DNA of 64,000 bases from an uncultured Bacteroidia bacterium (GCA_902776565.1 CACYQN010000014.1:1-64000); one strand, 5' to 3'. Positions 18,801 to 29,342 are shown, counted from the stretch's first letter. The notes: a model not told the origin generated them from the sequence alone. Program-made: numbers and translations.

Positions 18801-21800
18801 ATCTCAGTCGGGACCTATCCAAATGACAATATCTTCCTGCGGTGATGTCGATTTCGGCTGCTGGGGACCTTTCGATAACCCAACCTGCGACATTACAAAC
18901 GACTTGTCAACACCTTCAGGATTGCCATTCTCTTATTATTCAAGTGCAGACCAGGCATCGTATTACGGACCAAGTTATAATGGCGTAACGCCAACGACTT
19001 CAACCACAACTTCTTCTGCAATTTGTAGTACATACGCTTTGGCAGAGCCTGTTGGCAATTTGGTCGATTTCGGCGGTTCAACTTCTGCTGTCGAATATTT
19101 GCAGATTCAGAATGCTGTGGAAGGCGAGATTTATGTACTGTTGGTCGCAAATTATGCAAACTGTTCTGGTGAAATTTCTATAACCCAGTCGAACATAGCC
19201 CAGTCGGGTGCTGGTCGTTCCGACTGTACCATTGTAAACGACTGTAACATTACGAGTGTTACAACAATCGTTGGCGACTGTGAAGCCGACCAGACATTTA
19301 CGGTTAGCGGTAACATCAACTTTACCGACCCGCCGGTAGATGGTACGTTGACAATATCCGATGGTAGCGTTTCGCAGGTGTTCTATCCTCCTTTTGTAAG
19401 TCCAATTGCTTACTCGTTGAGCGGAATTGTTGGCGATAACCAGGAACATACCATTAGGGCTGCCTTCGTTTCTTCGTCCACAAACTGCGAGAGAATAACT
19501 TACATTAATGCTCCAATGTGTGAAATAAACTGCCCCGATGCTACGGTTGCAATGACAGGCTACACAGAGGAAATCGGCGGAAGATACTACTTTGACGTTT
19601 GCCTCGGTTCCGGTGTTAACATGGGAGGTGTACAGACTGGTTATACCAACCCGACTTGGAGATGGAGCGTAAATCCTCACGGTGGAATCCCGCCATACGT
19701 TGTAACAACACAGGACGCTTCATATACTCCCGATGCACAGCAGGGCTACGATATTTCTCTTACTGTTACCGAAGGTTATTGCTCGTCGGTGGCTCATGGT
19801 AGAATCCGCGTGTCGAACGGCTTGGATACAAATATCGACAACTTCGCTCTTGGTGATATATGTGTTGGCGATAGCCGTCCGATAACTGTCGGTGGTACAG
19901 GTTCCGACATCGAAGTCGCTCCGGAACCTTACTCAATTGAAACTTCGCTCGGTCATGCCGAAACAACATTCATTCCCGATGGTTTGAACTGTACTTCCCA
20001 GTGCTACGAGTCGTCGGTAACTTTCTACGATTTCGATGACGGCGCAGTGGTTACAAATACAGATGCTATAAAGTACGTAAGAATCAACACCGAGCATTCG
20101 TTCATCGGCGATATCCAAATAAAGATTACTTGTCCTGAACGCAATGGCATCCGCCGTTCCGCCATATTGCTTCCCGACTACTACAGCAACGACCCGAACA
20201 GCAATGTGTATAGCGGCAATGCAATAGATGCATATACTTATACTTGGCCTGATGTTACAGCAACAACTTCATGGCATGTGGGTTCAAGCTCTACGTCCTA
20301 TTACACAGGCGACCATATGATTGGTCGTACTTATAATGCCCCTGAAGGTGCTACATATTCTGCTAATGGCTATACATATTATCTGTTGACATTCGCTACT
20401 GCTGAAGACGCTTGGAGTTTTGTGCATTCGTATCTCGAACAATATTACCCAGGCCACGAGTACACTGTCTATTCAATAAATTCAGGTTCATATTATGCAA
20501 TTGCTTATACTGTTACCGACGACAATGGTACGACAAGGTATTATGTGTGGATGACAAATGATTCGACGACAGGAAATGATGCATATTCATTTACATCTCA
20601 GGCCGCTGCTCAATACTATGTTAATACGGTGTTGGGTGGAAACGGCGTGGTTTCTTCTTATACCGATACCCGCTATACTCGTATTTATTTCGGTGAACCG
20701 GACATATATGACGTTGTAGATTCTGAAAACTTGACGTCAGCCGAAATATGCGATGGCTCAAATCCTCACAACATCCCAGGTCATGGTTACGACTATGCTT
20801 GGACAAGCAACTCGCAATATACGACAGTAGGTTATGTATATGATGTATCAAATATGTCGGCAACAACTACTGTATATAACAATGGAACAGCATCGTCAAA
20901 TACACTTCATCATGTGTTGCCGTCGAATGTTGAGAATGGAACCCAGATGTATCAGCCTTACCAGAATTTCGGTAGCCTTATTGGTTGTCCTCTCAATGGC
21001 GTATGGACAATTTCGGTTTGCGACAGTTGGTCGGCTGATAACGGTTACGTCTTCGACTGGGAAATTGCTCTTTCGGAAGACCTCTTGCCAAGCAACTGGG
21101 ACTATACGGTTGAACTTGAAAGCGTATCTAACGACTGCGGTAGCATCTCTACTGTAAGTGGCAACAACATTATAGTCGCACCGCAGACCGCAACAAATGG
21201 TCAACAGTCGTGCAACATTATCCTTACCGACAACCTCGGTTGTACAACCGACATCCCAATGACCTATACGGCAGTTGCTCCTACAATTACCCACGTTACA
21301 ACTTCTGGAAATGAACTTCAGACTGTATGCGAAGGTCAGCCGATAACCGACATCGTATATACCTTGGGTGGAGTTGCTACTGGTGCTGTTATATCGTGGT
21401 CACCAAGTACTCCTGACGGCGTTACTATGAATGTTTCCGGAAATACGGTTACCGTTTCGGGTGCTCCTGCATTACACGATACCTATAATTATACTATTAC
21501 TACAGTCAGCCAGACAGGACTTCGCTGTACAGAACAGGTCGTGACAGGTCGTATAATTGTAAACGAAGGTAATATCGTGCCGACATTCACTCAGGCAGGT
21601 CCTTACTGCGAAGGTTCTACTGTAAATGCTTTGCCGACTACTTCTAACAATGGCATAACTGGTCACTGGGAACCAGATATTATGAACAGAACATATACAT
21701 ATACGTTTGTTCCAGACCCAGGTCAGTGTGCAACAATAACCACTATGCAGATTACGGTAAATCCTCTGCCAACGTTGCAATATACTTCGGGTGATGAAAC

Positions 21801-24800
21801 CTTGTGTGGTGGAGAAACTAATGCAAACATTGTCTTTACTTATGGTGGTGGAGCAAATGGTGCCGATGTAATAAATCTTCCTGCCGGAATGACTTTCGAA
21901 ACATATCCGTCCGAAAATCGCATAGTGATTTCGGGAGTGCCAACGGTCACTGCAGGGACATACCCTTACACCATAACAACAACTGGTGCTACAAGTCCAT
22001 GTACTAACATTTCCGAAACTCGTAATATAACGATAGTTGACCCGGCAACACTTGTCCTTACAACCGGTACAGAAACGCAGACTATATGTGAGGGTGGCGA
22101 AGTCAACTTTGTATATACCTACGGCGGTGCTGCTGGTGGGGCAGAGGTTGTTGGCTCGTTACCTGCCGGTCTTACTTCTTCAGTTAATACGGCTAATCAT
22201 ACTATTACAATTTCTGGTCATCCGTCAGAAAACGGAACATTTACAGTGTCAACAACAAACGAAACTGCTCCTTGCGGTAATCATACATTGACGGGTAGTG
22301 TGATGATTAATCCTCCAGCCGAATTGACATTGCTTTCTGGAAGTCCGGATGCTGTCCTTTGTGTTGAAATTACTTGGACGCAAAATATAAGGTATTCGTT
22401 CGGCGGTTCTGCTACAGGTATTGACCTTGTTGCACTTAACAACGACCTGCCCGATGGTATAACAGCATCGGTATCAGGAAATGTTGTGACAATTTCTGGA
22501 ACTCCTGCATTGACTGTTGAATCTGGCGATTATACTTATACTATAACAACTACAGGCGCTCAGGCTCCTTGTGAAAATGTAAGCCGGTCAGGTGTAATAT
22601 CGATTTCTACAAATGCAACACTTGTGCTTACATCGGCTGTCGGTACCGACAACCAGAACATTTGTATGCCTGGTACCTTCACGAATATAGTTTATACATA
22701 CGGCGGTGGTGCTACAGGAATTGACGAGGATGCTTTGAGAAATGATTTGCCCGCAGGCCTCTCGTTCACAGTCAACCACACTGCTCAGACAGTAACCATC
22801 TACGGAACTCCGACCGAAACAGGTGTGTTCCCATATACTGTGGTTACAACTGGTATAATACCACCTTGTAAAGCAGAAGAAAAGCAAGGAACAATAACCC
22901 TTCGCCCAAGTGCAGAACTTGAAATTGCTGGAAATGCAAATCAGAACTTCTGTCTTGGCGGTAGTTTGAGCGATATTGTATTCACCTATGGCGGTGGCGC
23001 AACTGATGTCGCAATAGTCGGTGGAACATTGCCGGATGGCATTAATGCTATTAGCGATGCAGGAAACCATACTATGACTTTGTCCGGTACACCAGTCCAC
23101 GCAGGAACATTTACTTTCAATGTGACGACTACCGGTGCAATTTCTCCATGTACCGATGTCGTTATTCCTGTATCGATAACAGTTTACGAAACACCAGATG
23201 TTTCCATAACTGCTTCTGCTGATGAAATCTGCAACGGTTCGTCGGTATCTATGACATCCGTTCCTGCAACATTCACTTCATATCGTTGGACATGCAATAC
23301 TACAAGCGATGCAACCCATACTATTACCAACGGTATGCCAACATCTTCTACATCGTCTTCGGTGAACGTCAGCCCGACGGTAACTCCGGGTAGCGCAGAT
23401 GTTGTGTATGTATTGAGGGTTACAGATGCTAACACCTGTACAGCAACTGTTTCGCATACTGTTAACGTGTCCTCAATTGCTACAGCAGAAATTTCTAAGG
23501 TTGACAATACAAAGTGTATAGAACCATACAACGGTACTATCACAGTTAGCAACTTTGCTGGCGGTACTGCTGGTTCGACATATACGGTAACTGTTTCTGG
23601 TCATGCAGCACAGACATCGACTGGCACTGCAGTGACCTTCAATAACCTTGCACCCGGAACATATACGATTAGGATAACAAACGAAACAACTTCGGCAAAC
23701 TGCTATACCGAGCAGGATATAATGGTAGGCGATACCCCGACAACTCCGACCGTATCTATTTCAGGTTCGCTTTCAATCTGCGATGGAACAAGCACTACGC
23801 TTACTGCTCACGGAGCAAATGGTCTGGCAGAATACACCTACAGATGGTCGAATGGAGCAACTAGTGCTGAAATTGTAACTCCAAACCTCTATGCACAAAC
23901 TCCATATACGGTGACTGTTACCGATGCAAACAATTGTACGGCAGAAAATACCGTAAACGTTGTAATTGGTGATACACCAGCAGTGGAAGTTACTGCCGAC
24001 AATGCTTGTCTCAACGATGCTATTGTTTTGCAGGCACATGTGTCGAATGCTGGAACAGGATATACTGTAACTTGGGAAGCAACTCCATCGGCAGCTGCCG
24101 CAGGCTTGCTTACAACTACAGGTGAACGCATCACGGTAACTCCGACTTCGGCAGATTCATATACTTACACGGCAACTCTGCATGCAAACTCATGCGGTAC
24201 AAGTGGTACGTTTGATATTTCCGACGACGAGACTATAACCGTATATCCGTTGCCTACTCCAAGCATAACACCTTCAACCGCTGTAATAAATTGTAGCAAC
24301 AATAGTCAGGTTTCTGCTGTTGCTGACGGCGGTGTTTCTTATGTGTGGTCTAATTCCACTAATACGGCAAACTCTACGTTTAATTCTGTCGGCTTCTATC
24401 AGGTGACTGTAACAGATGCAAATGGATGTTCGGCAACTACCGAAATCGAGATTACTGGTGATTTCGCAGAACCAAATCTTGACATTTCGCTGAATCCGAA
24501 TACTACGGAAATTACTTGCACCGATAATTCTATAAAGATAATCGCTTCTACGGACACTGATGGTGCTCACCTTGAGATAAACGGTAGTACGGTTTCTAAT
24601 CCGTATGTCCAAATGGTAGATGCTACTATGGTTGACCCGGTAACAGGTGTATATGTATTTGAAATCACTTCGGTTGCTCCTAACGGTTGTACTCATACGG
24701 AAACTGTAGAAATAACAAGAGATATCAATACGCCTACGGTTTCGATTAGCCAGCCAGCAACAACTACCTTGAATTGTACAACTGGTTCTATAAACCTTAC

Positions 24801-27800
24801 TGCAATAGGAACCGGTACTATGGTATGGACTCCGTCCAATGTGGCAACACATGCCAACTATCCTGCCGATGGTAACTATATCGTAACAACAAGCTTTGAT
24901 AATGGTTGTACAGCATCGGCAATGATACATATTGATAGGGATGTTACTGTTCCTGTACCGCATATTTCGCCTAGCACAACAGAAGAGCTTACTTTGAACT
25001 GTAATATACATTCGATTGCTCTCGTTGCAAGTGTCGAGTCGGGTAGTGCTACGTATGCTTGGTATCAGGGACCGCACGAAGCAACATATAACGTACTTGA
25101 ACCTGGTGTATATACTGTAACAGCAACTTTGGCTAATGGATGTACTGCAAGTACTAATGTTGAAGTATTTGAGGATGCTGATTTGCCGAGTGTAAGCATT
25201 GTTCCGCCAGCTGTTCTTACTTGTACAACACAGTCTATTGAACTTACAGTTCAAACTAGCCCTGCTGGAATTGCTCTTTCGTGGGCAAATGGTGTTGACC
25301 CGACAAATATTACAGAGCCTGGACAGTATAGGGTTACGGCAACAGCACCAAACGGCTGCTCGAGATCGGCTGCAGTAACTGTTTCGCAGGATATTGTCAA
25401 ACCGAATGTTGCTATAACTCAACCTGCAACCACAGTGCTGACATGCTACAACTCTTACAATAATATACCTATTACTCTTAATGCAACAACGACGACAGAT
25501 GGTGCTTCGCTTTCGTGGACGAATGGAACTCTTGATGTTTTGGCTCCTGGCGTATATCCGGTAACGGCTATCGCTCCGAATGGATGTGACTCAACTACAT
25601 CAATTGAAATAACAGAGGATGTTCAGTTGCCAAATGTTCTAATTGGAAACAACTCGAATACTAATGTGATAACTTGTGCCGGACCTTCGATTTCGGTAAC
25701 CCTTATCGACGATAGCGATGCCGACATTTATACATGGTCAGGTGGAGAAAACACTACTGGTACTGGTAACTCGTTCACAAGTGCAGGAACATATTATGTT
25801 ACGGCAACTTCTCCAAACGGATGTACTGCAATGGATCAAATTACCATTACTACCGATTTGGCTGAGCCGTCGGTTGATATTACAAACAATACAAATCCTG
25901 TAACAACAACTCTTACTTGTGATGTTTCGACAATATATGTAACGGCTGTCGGTTCTAGCCGCGTTGTTTCGTATCGCTGGTCGGGTGGTTCATATACCAA
26001 CCAGGCACCAAACGAACTTACAACCATAGGTCACTATGTTGTTACTGTAACTGCCGACAATGGCTGTACAGCTACTAATTCTATTGACATTGATGAAACT
26101 ATGGGTAGGCCGCATGTTGAAATTACTGCACCGAATACTACTCTTACTTGTGCAATAACTCAGGTGCCAATTACGGCATCTGGTGATGCTGTAAGCTATG
26201 CATGGTCTGGTGGTTTATATCCGAATGTCGCAGCAAATACCGTAAATGCTACGGGTACTTATACTGTAACGGCAACTGCTTCAAACGGATGTACCGCAGT
26301 TAATGCAGTAACAATTACTGAGAACATTACTCCGCCTACAGTTACCATAAGAAATGACGGCGGTTTCAATGAAATTAACTGTAATTCAACATCGGTACAT
26401 GCTATTGCAACGGGAACAGGCGTTTCTTACACATGGCCGGGTGGATACGAAGGTGCTGAGATTAATTTGACAGTTTCGGGTACATACACAGTAACTGCTT
26501 ATGGTTCAAATGGCTGCTCTAATACTGCATATATGGTTATTACCGAAGACCTTACTCCGCCAACACCGGTTATTACAAGTATCAACTCGGTATATACTCT
26601 CGATTGTAACCATGATGAAATTACACTTAATGTTGCTGGTGGTCTTTCATACGAATGGTCAACAGGACAGACTGGCTCTCGAATAACGATAAACACCCCA
26701 GGTACTTATCGTGTTACTGCAATAGGTCGTAACGGATGTCCGGGAGAATCAGAGATTGTTATTGACGAAGATAGAACCCAGCCGTCTGTACACATTGACA
26801 ATATTACAGGTTCGTCTGATTTGACATGTACTGTTACTGAAATTGAGATAATAGCACAGGGTGGTACTTCATTCGCATGGAGCAACCAGTTGTGGGGCGG
26901 TGGTCCTCAACAGGTTATTAGAACTCCTGGTACATACAGGGTATCGGTTACCGGTGCAAATGGTTGTGTGGGTACAGATGAGATTACTGTAAGAAGCGAT
27001 ATTGATCCGCCTACGGTAGATGTCAATAGCATTACCGATTCTTTCGAATTGAATTGCAACGTATCGCAGATTAACGTTACGGCATACGGAAATGGAATCG
27101 AATATGCTTGGTCGGGTGGAGCTAACTCAACTGGTTACACAAATTCGTTTGTCGGTGCAGGTACATATACTGTAACTTCTACCGGTTTCAACGGATGTAC
27201 TAATACCGCTACTTTCACTATAACCTCGAACCATGCTGCACCTGACATTAATATCTCGAACGAAACAGGTACTAATGTTATCGATTGTAACACTCCGCAG
27301 ATTCATGTTGTTATGACGGGTCAGAATGCAACTTACCAATGGAGCGATGGTTATACTACAAGCGACCGTACGTTCTATTCTGTAGGAGAGTATTCGGTAA
27401 CGGCAACAGGAACTAACGGTTGTACTGCATTTGCATCGATTGGCATAACTGAGGATACTGAGGAGCCAAATGTTACAATTACAAATAATACTGGTTCAAC
27501 CGAATTGAACTGCTTTAATACTTCGATAGCGGTTACTGCAAATGGCGGTCAGTCGTATGTATGGGACGATGGCACAATGTCGCCTTCTAATACATTCTCG
27601 TTGCCAGGCACATATACGGTAGTAGCAACGGCTGCTAACGGATGTACCAACTCGACTGTCGTTGTAATCTCGCAGGCCGCAACATTCGCTGCCGAAATCT
27701 CATCGATAGGAACAATCAATTGTTATGGTGGAGCAACAACGGCTACGGTTACACCACTCGGAGGTAATCCTTCGTATAGCTACGAGTGGAGCGATGGTCA

Positions 27801-29316
27801 GAGAACACAGACGGCCGTAGGTCTTTCCGCAGGAAACTATACCGTTACGGTAAGTGATTCGGGCGGATGTAATGTAGCTTTGCAATGCACTATTAACCAG
27901 CCTATGGAACTTGTGGCAACAGTTGCTTCCCGCGACTTGATATGCGGCATTTCTCGTGGTTCACTTAGTGCAGTTGTCGTTGGCGGTACACAGCCTTACA
28001 GCTATATATGGTCGAACGGTATAACTGCCGTTGACAATACAGACCTCGCTGTCGGTCAGTATGCACTTACTGTATCCGATGCCAACAATTGTATGGCTAC
28101 GGCTACCGCTCAGATAATGAGACAGGGAATCCTCTCTGTAGATGCTCATGTAACCCAGCAGATAAGTTGCCACGGAAGCAACGATGGTATTATCGCTGCA
28201 GAATGTCCAAATGCCGCTGCCCCATTGTCCTATACTTGGAGTACAGGCAATGCATCTCCTGAAATATACAACCTGTTCGCTGGTTCGTATATGGTTACAG
28301 TATCAGATGCTTGGGGATGTACTGGTCAGGCAGGAGCAAACCTTGTTTCGCCTCCAGAAATGAATCTCCAGACATATATTGAAACTCCATTGTGCCACGA
28401 TTCTCAGGATGGTAAGATTATCGCTACTGCATTTGGCGGTGTTGCTCCATACTCATACTTGTGGAACACATCTTCGAATGAAACCGAACTCAACAATCTT
28501 GGAATGGGTACATATTCGCTCACTATTACCGATGCTGCTGGCTGTTCGGCAGTCAAGAGCGTAGTGCTTGAGGCTCCTGCCGCATTGATTGTCGAAACTG
28601 TTACAAACGAAATTAAATGTAACGGAGACAAAAACGGTAGGATTGAAGTAAATGTTTCTGGCGGTGTCGAACCATATAGTTATTCTATTGACGACCTTGC
28701 AAGACCAACAACTAATAATTTGTTTAGCAATATGATTGCTGGATACTATATGGTAAGGGTTGTCGATAATAATGGATGCGAGGCAAATAAGCCGACATTG
28801 CTAAGTCAGCCTGAAGCTTTGCATATAGAAACAGTGTACGAAGACCCGTTCTGCCGTAGCAGTCGTACTGGTAGCATCGAAATAAGGGTTAATGGTGGTA
28901 CCGAACCTTATCTGTACTATTGGAACAACAGTAAGGCCGATGTTTCAATCATGCAGAATATTCCTGCTGGCGATTATGTAGTTGGTGTTATTGACGCCAA
29001 TGAATGTAAGTCGGAAGAAATTACCATAACACTTACCGATGTTGATGTTCCTTGTTTGCGTATTCCTAATGTGTTTACACCAAATGGCGACGGTGTCAAC
29101 GATGCATGGTTAATTGAAAACATTGAAATGTTCCCGGCTGCCGAGGTTTACATATTCAATCGCTGGGGTCAGTTGATGTTTACATCTAAGGGATACACAG
29201 AACCTTGGGATGGTAGCTATCGTGGACATTTCGTACCGGCTGGTACATATATGTATGTAATCGACCTGTTCAACGATGAAGAACCATACGAAGGTACGGT
29301 TACGATACTCTACTAA
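15817..29316 (+). CDS. Giant SprB-like T9SS adhesin (4499 aa, type B/CHU_C sorting domain)
   Basis: The signal peptide ends near residue 37 (GTAWGQ); the true start may be one of the ATGs at 15850-15859, just before the basic RKR. Domain order: choice-of-anchor J-like (38-195); CUB-like (about 202-325); two copies of a 175-aa module (330-510, 599-775), each followed by a BIG2-like Ig domain; an InlB-like domain (861-940); a proprotein convertase P-like domain split by an insertion (about 1370-1760); tandem PKD-like units (about 1826-2810) of the form FTYGGGAxG...LPxGxxF; 15 tandem units of 70-87 aa with two cysteines each (about 2813-3955); six SprB repeats (about 3956-4410; CHGSNDGII type); and a CHU_C domain (4412-4499; NVFTPNGDGVNDAW, YIFNRWGQLMF, PAGTYMYVIDL). 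Known SprB is a mobile gliding adhesin. The role here, gliding or host/fibre adhesion, is inferred. No SprF-like partner lies nearby. Base composition drifts along the gene, with a more GC-rich patch around 19.0-21.2 kb. Confidence 0.87.
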   Translation: MENIYHIIVSKMMPMRKRILSAVVAFVCCMSFGTAWGQVVVLSENFEHGGSMPSGWTQTYSSPEWQMVSSGIGTSTPSSAHAGTYCAGMYYDDSDCDFNELLTPYMNLSAYSSATLTFYLHKQDWASDADDLSVYYRNSNGGTWTLLNSYTSSISSWTLQTINLPSLSANYQIKFRGNACYGYGIYIDDVVVTGYTSGGGSCSSSFNMASGLTRTIECGTTYCFYDSGGESGQYSNSESMTATFTSTGSITLTFTSFNTESSYDKITVYDGTTSGTVLLNEYSGTTLPSQVTATSGRMTIVWTSDTSIPKDGWVATVTATGCGGSTNPTDCITIGTGTTCSNVYAPINDFWNYGYRQIIYPASSLTAGTITSISFQYCYTTAMSSKNSVNIYMGTTTQSAFSSTDGWIPLSNLTLVYSGAMNCTTGWNTFTLAAPFDYNGTDNLVVAIDDNSGNYDGSSYTFYYTTGSSNVMLYYTSDGTNPDPASPPTGSFAANYPNTQFCISNDCTQPTGTFALNPSTINVTQGNTYNISNCLTNQLYPTGTLSYTSLNPSVATVTSSGVITGVSEGTATIRIEYTSSDSDYCSKVVNLVVNVTDGCVRIGNGTSCSYTYGPVNNFYKYGYYQYIFPMSTGAGDITSIGFQYCYETAMTSKTNVNIYMGQTTNSAFASATSWIPLSDLTLVYSGPLNCSSGWNSFALTTPFYYDGTSNLVIAIDDNSNAYNGTSYTFYYTAGTGNSVLYYYNDGTDVNPASPPSGTVAANYPNTKICIEDCTQRTLTFSNSNVSITSCTGTTSQQYTLSPVTGGDVTWTSSNPSVASVSSTGVVTAHSSGTVVITARVSSYNGYCGASSSYSVTVTGSSHRLTYNTTAGCSGTASAAPASVTGTSAVVTATEPTCSSLPYFIGWNTASNGTGTPYTAGSTVDLGCADVTLYAIYSDQPPVITGSSDCESAMAFCATNENTGYDLTVESNNPEIESLDGMCSFFDNPTWWYLRVSQSGPIQMTISSCGDVDFGCWGPFDNPTCDITNDLSTPSGLPFSYYSSADQASYYGPSYNGVTPTTSTTTSSAICSTYALAEPVGNLVDFGGSTSAVEYLQIQNAVEGEIYVLLVANYANCSGEISITQSNIAQSGAGRSDCTIVNDCNITSVTTIVGDCEADQTFTVSGNINFTDPPVDGTLTISDGSVSQVFYPPFVSPIAYSLSGIVGDNQEHTIRAAFVSSSTNCERITYINAPMCEINCPDATVAMTGYTEEIGGRYYFDVCLGSGVNMGGVQTGYTNPTWRWSVNPHGGIPPYVVTTQDASYTPDAQQGYDISLTVTEGYCSSVAHGRIRVSNGLDTNIDNFALGDICVGDSRPITVGGTGSDIEVAPEPYSIETSLGHAETTFIPDGLNCTSQCYESSVTFYDFDDGAVVTNTDAIKYVRINTEHSFIGDIQIKITCPERNGIRRSAILLPDYYSNDPNSNVYSGNAIDAYTYTWPDVTATTSWHVGSSSTSYYTGDHMIGRTYNAPEGATYSANGYTYYLLTFATAEDAWSFVHSYLEQYYPGHEYTVYSINSGSYYAIAYTVTDDNGTTRYYVWMTNDSTTGNDAYSFTSQAAAQYYVNTVLGGNGVVSSYTDTRYTRIYFGEPDIYDVVDSENLTSAEICDGSNPHNIPGHGYDYAWTSNSQYTTVGYVYDVSNMSATTTVYNNGTASSNTLHHVLPSNVENGTQMYQPYQNFGSLIGCPLNGVWTISVCDSWSADNGYVFDWEIALSEDLLPSNWDYTVELESVSNDCGSISTVSGNNIIVAPQTATNGQQSCNIILTDNLGCTTDIPMTYTAVAPTITHVTTSGNELQTVCEGQPITDIVYTLGGVATGAVISWSPSTPDGVTMNVSGNTVTVSGAPALHDTYNYTITTVSQTGLRCTEQVVTGRIIVNEGNIVPTFTQAGPYCEGSTVNALPTTSNNGITGHWEPDIMNRTYTYTFVPDPGQCATITTMQITVNPLPTLQYTSGDETLCGGETNANIVFTYGGGANGADVINLPAGMTFETYPSENRIVISGVPTVTAGTYPYTITTTGATSPCTNISETRNITIVDPATLVLTTGTETQTICEGGEVNFVYTYGGAAGGAEVVGSLPAGLTSSVNTANHTITISGHPSENGTFTVSTTNETAPCGNHTLTGSVMINPPAELTLLSGSPDAVLCVEITWTQNIRYSFGGSATGIDLVALNNDLPDGITASVSGNVVTISGTPALTVESGDYTYTITTTGAQAPCENVSRSGVISISTNATLVLTSAVGTDNQNICMPGTFTNIVYTYGGGATGIDEDALRNDLPAGLSFTVNHTAQTVTIYGTPTETGVFPYTVVTTGIIPPCKAEEKQGTITLRPSAELEIAGNANQNFCLGGSLSDIVFTYGGGATDVAIVGGTLPDGINAISDAGNHTMTLSGTPVHAGTFTFNVTTTGAISPCTDVVIPVSITVYETPDVSITASADEICNGSSVSMTSVPATFTSYRWTCNTTSDATHTITNGMPTSSTSSSVNVSPTVTPGSADVVYVLRVTDANTCTATVSHTVNVSSIATAEISKVDNTKCIEPYNGTITVSNFAGGTAGSTYTVTVSGHAAQTSTGTAVTFNNLAPGTYTIRITNETTSANCYTEQDIMVGDTPTTPTVSISGSLSICDGTSTTLTAHGANGLAEYTYRWSNGATSAEIVTPNLYAQTPYTVTVTDANNCTAENTVNVVIGDTPAVEVTADNACLNDAIVLQAHVSNAGTGYTVTWEATPSAAAAGLLTTTGERITVTPTSADSYTYTATLHANSCGTSGTFDISDDETITVYPLPTPSITPSTAVINCSNNSQVSAVADGGVSYVWSNSTNTANSTFNSVGFYQVTVTDANGCSATTEIEITGDFAEPNLDISLNPNTTEITCTDNSIKIIASTDTDGAHLEINGSTVSNPYVQMVDATMVDPVTGVYVFEITSVAPNGCTHTETVEITRDINTPTVSISQPATTTLNCTTGSINLTAIGTGTMVWTPSNVATHANYPADGNYIVTTSFDNGCTASAMIHIDRDVTVPVPHISPSTTEELTLNCNIHSIALVASVESGSATYAWYQGPHEATYNVLEPGVYTVTATLANGCTASTNVEVFEDADLPSVSIVPPAVLTCTTQSIELTVQTSPAGIALSWANGVDPTNITEPGQYRVTATAPNGCSRSAAVTVSQDIVKPNVAITQPATTVLTCYNSYNNIPITLNATTTTDGASLSWTNGTLDVLAPGVYPVTAIAPNGCDSTTSIEITEDVQLPNVLIGNNSNTNVITCAGPSISVTLIDDSDADIYTWSGGENTTGTGNSFTSAGTYYVTATSPNGCTAMDQITITTDLAEPSVDITNNTNPVTTTLTCDVSTIYVTAVGSSRVVSYRWSGGSYTNQAPNELTTIGHYVVTVTADNGCTATNSIDIDETMGRPHVEITAPNTTLTCAITQVPITASGDAVSYAWSGGLYPNVAANTVNATGTYTVTATASNGCTAVNAVTITENITPPTVTIRNDGGFNEINCNSTSVHAIATGTGVSYTWPGGYEGAEINLTVSGTYTVTAYGSNGCSNTAYMVITEDLTPPTPVITSINSVYTLDCNHDEITLNVAGGLSYEWSTGQTGSRITINTPGTYRVTAIGRNGCPGESEIVIDEDRTQPSVHIDNITGSSDLTCTVTEIEIIAQGGTSFAWSNQLWGGGPQQVIRTPGTYRVSVTGANGCVGTDEITVRSDIDPPTVDVNSITDSFELNCNVSQINVTAYGNGIEYAWSGGANSTGYTNSFVGAGTYTVTSTGFNGCTNTATFTITSNHAAPDINISNETGTNVIDCNTPQIHVVMTGQNATYQWSDGYTTSDRTFYSVGEYSVTATGTNGCTAFASIGITEDTEEPNVTITNNTGSTELNCFNTSIAVTANGGQSYVWDDGTMSPSNTFSLPGTYTVVATAANGCTNSTVVVISQAATFAAEISSIGTINCYGGATTATVTPLGGNPSYSYEWSDGQRTQTAVGLSAGNYTVTVSDSGGCNVALQCTINQPMELVATVASRDLICGISRGSLSAVVVGGTQPYSYIWSNGITAVDNTDLAVGQYALTVSDANNCMATATAQIMRQGILSVDAHVTQQISCHGSNDGIIAAECPNAAAPLSYTWSTGNASPEIYNLFAGSYMVTVSDAWGCTGQAGANLVSPPEMNLQTYIETPLCHDSQDGKIIATAFGGVAPYSYLWNTSSNETELNNLGMGTYSLTITDAAGCSAVKSVVLEAPAALIVETVTNEIKCNGDKNGRIEVNVSGGVEPYSYSIDDLARPTTNNLFSNMIAGYYMVRVVDNNGCEANKPTLLSQPEALHIETVYEDPFCRSSRTGSIEIRVNGGTEPYLYYWNNSKADVSIMQNIPAGDYVVGVIDANECKSEEITITLTDVDVPCLRIPNVFTPNGDGVNDAWLIENIEMFPAAEVYIFNRWGQLMFTSKGYTEPWDGSYRGHFVPAGTYMYVIDLFNDEEPYEGTVTILY

Positions 29317-29342
29317 GAAATACTCTACTCTCATTTTTAAAG

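Noticed and set aside
24274-25422. 382-codon minus-strand frame within the 4499-aa gene
   Set aside because: Long only because stop codons are rare opposite the biased Thr/Asn/Val repeats; Ser/Arg/Cys-rich composition without domains marks it as a shadow.
24253-27680. CRISPR-like regular repetition
   Set aside because: The periodicity of 210-260 bases is protein-level repeat structure in an open frame, not short identical repeats with spacers.
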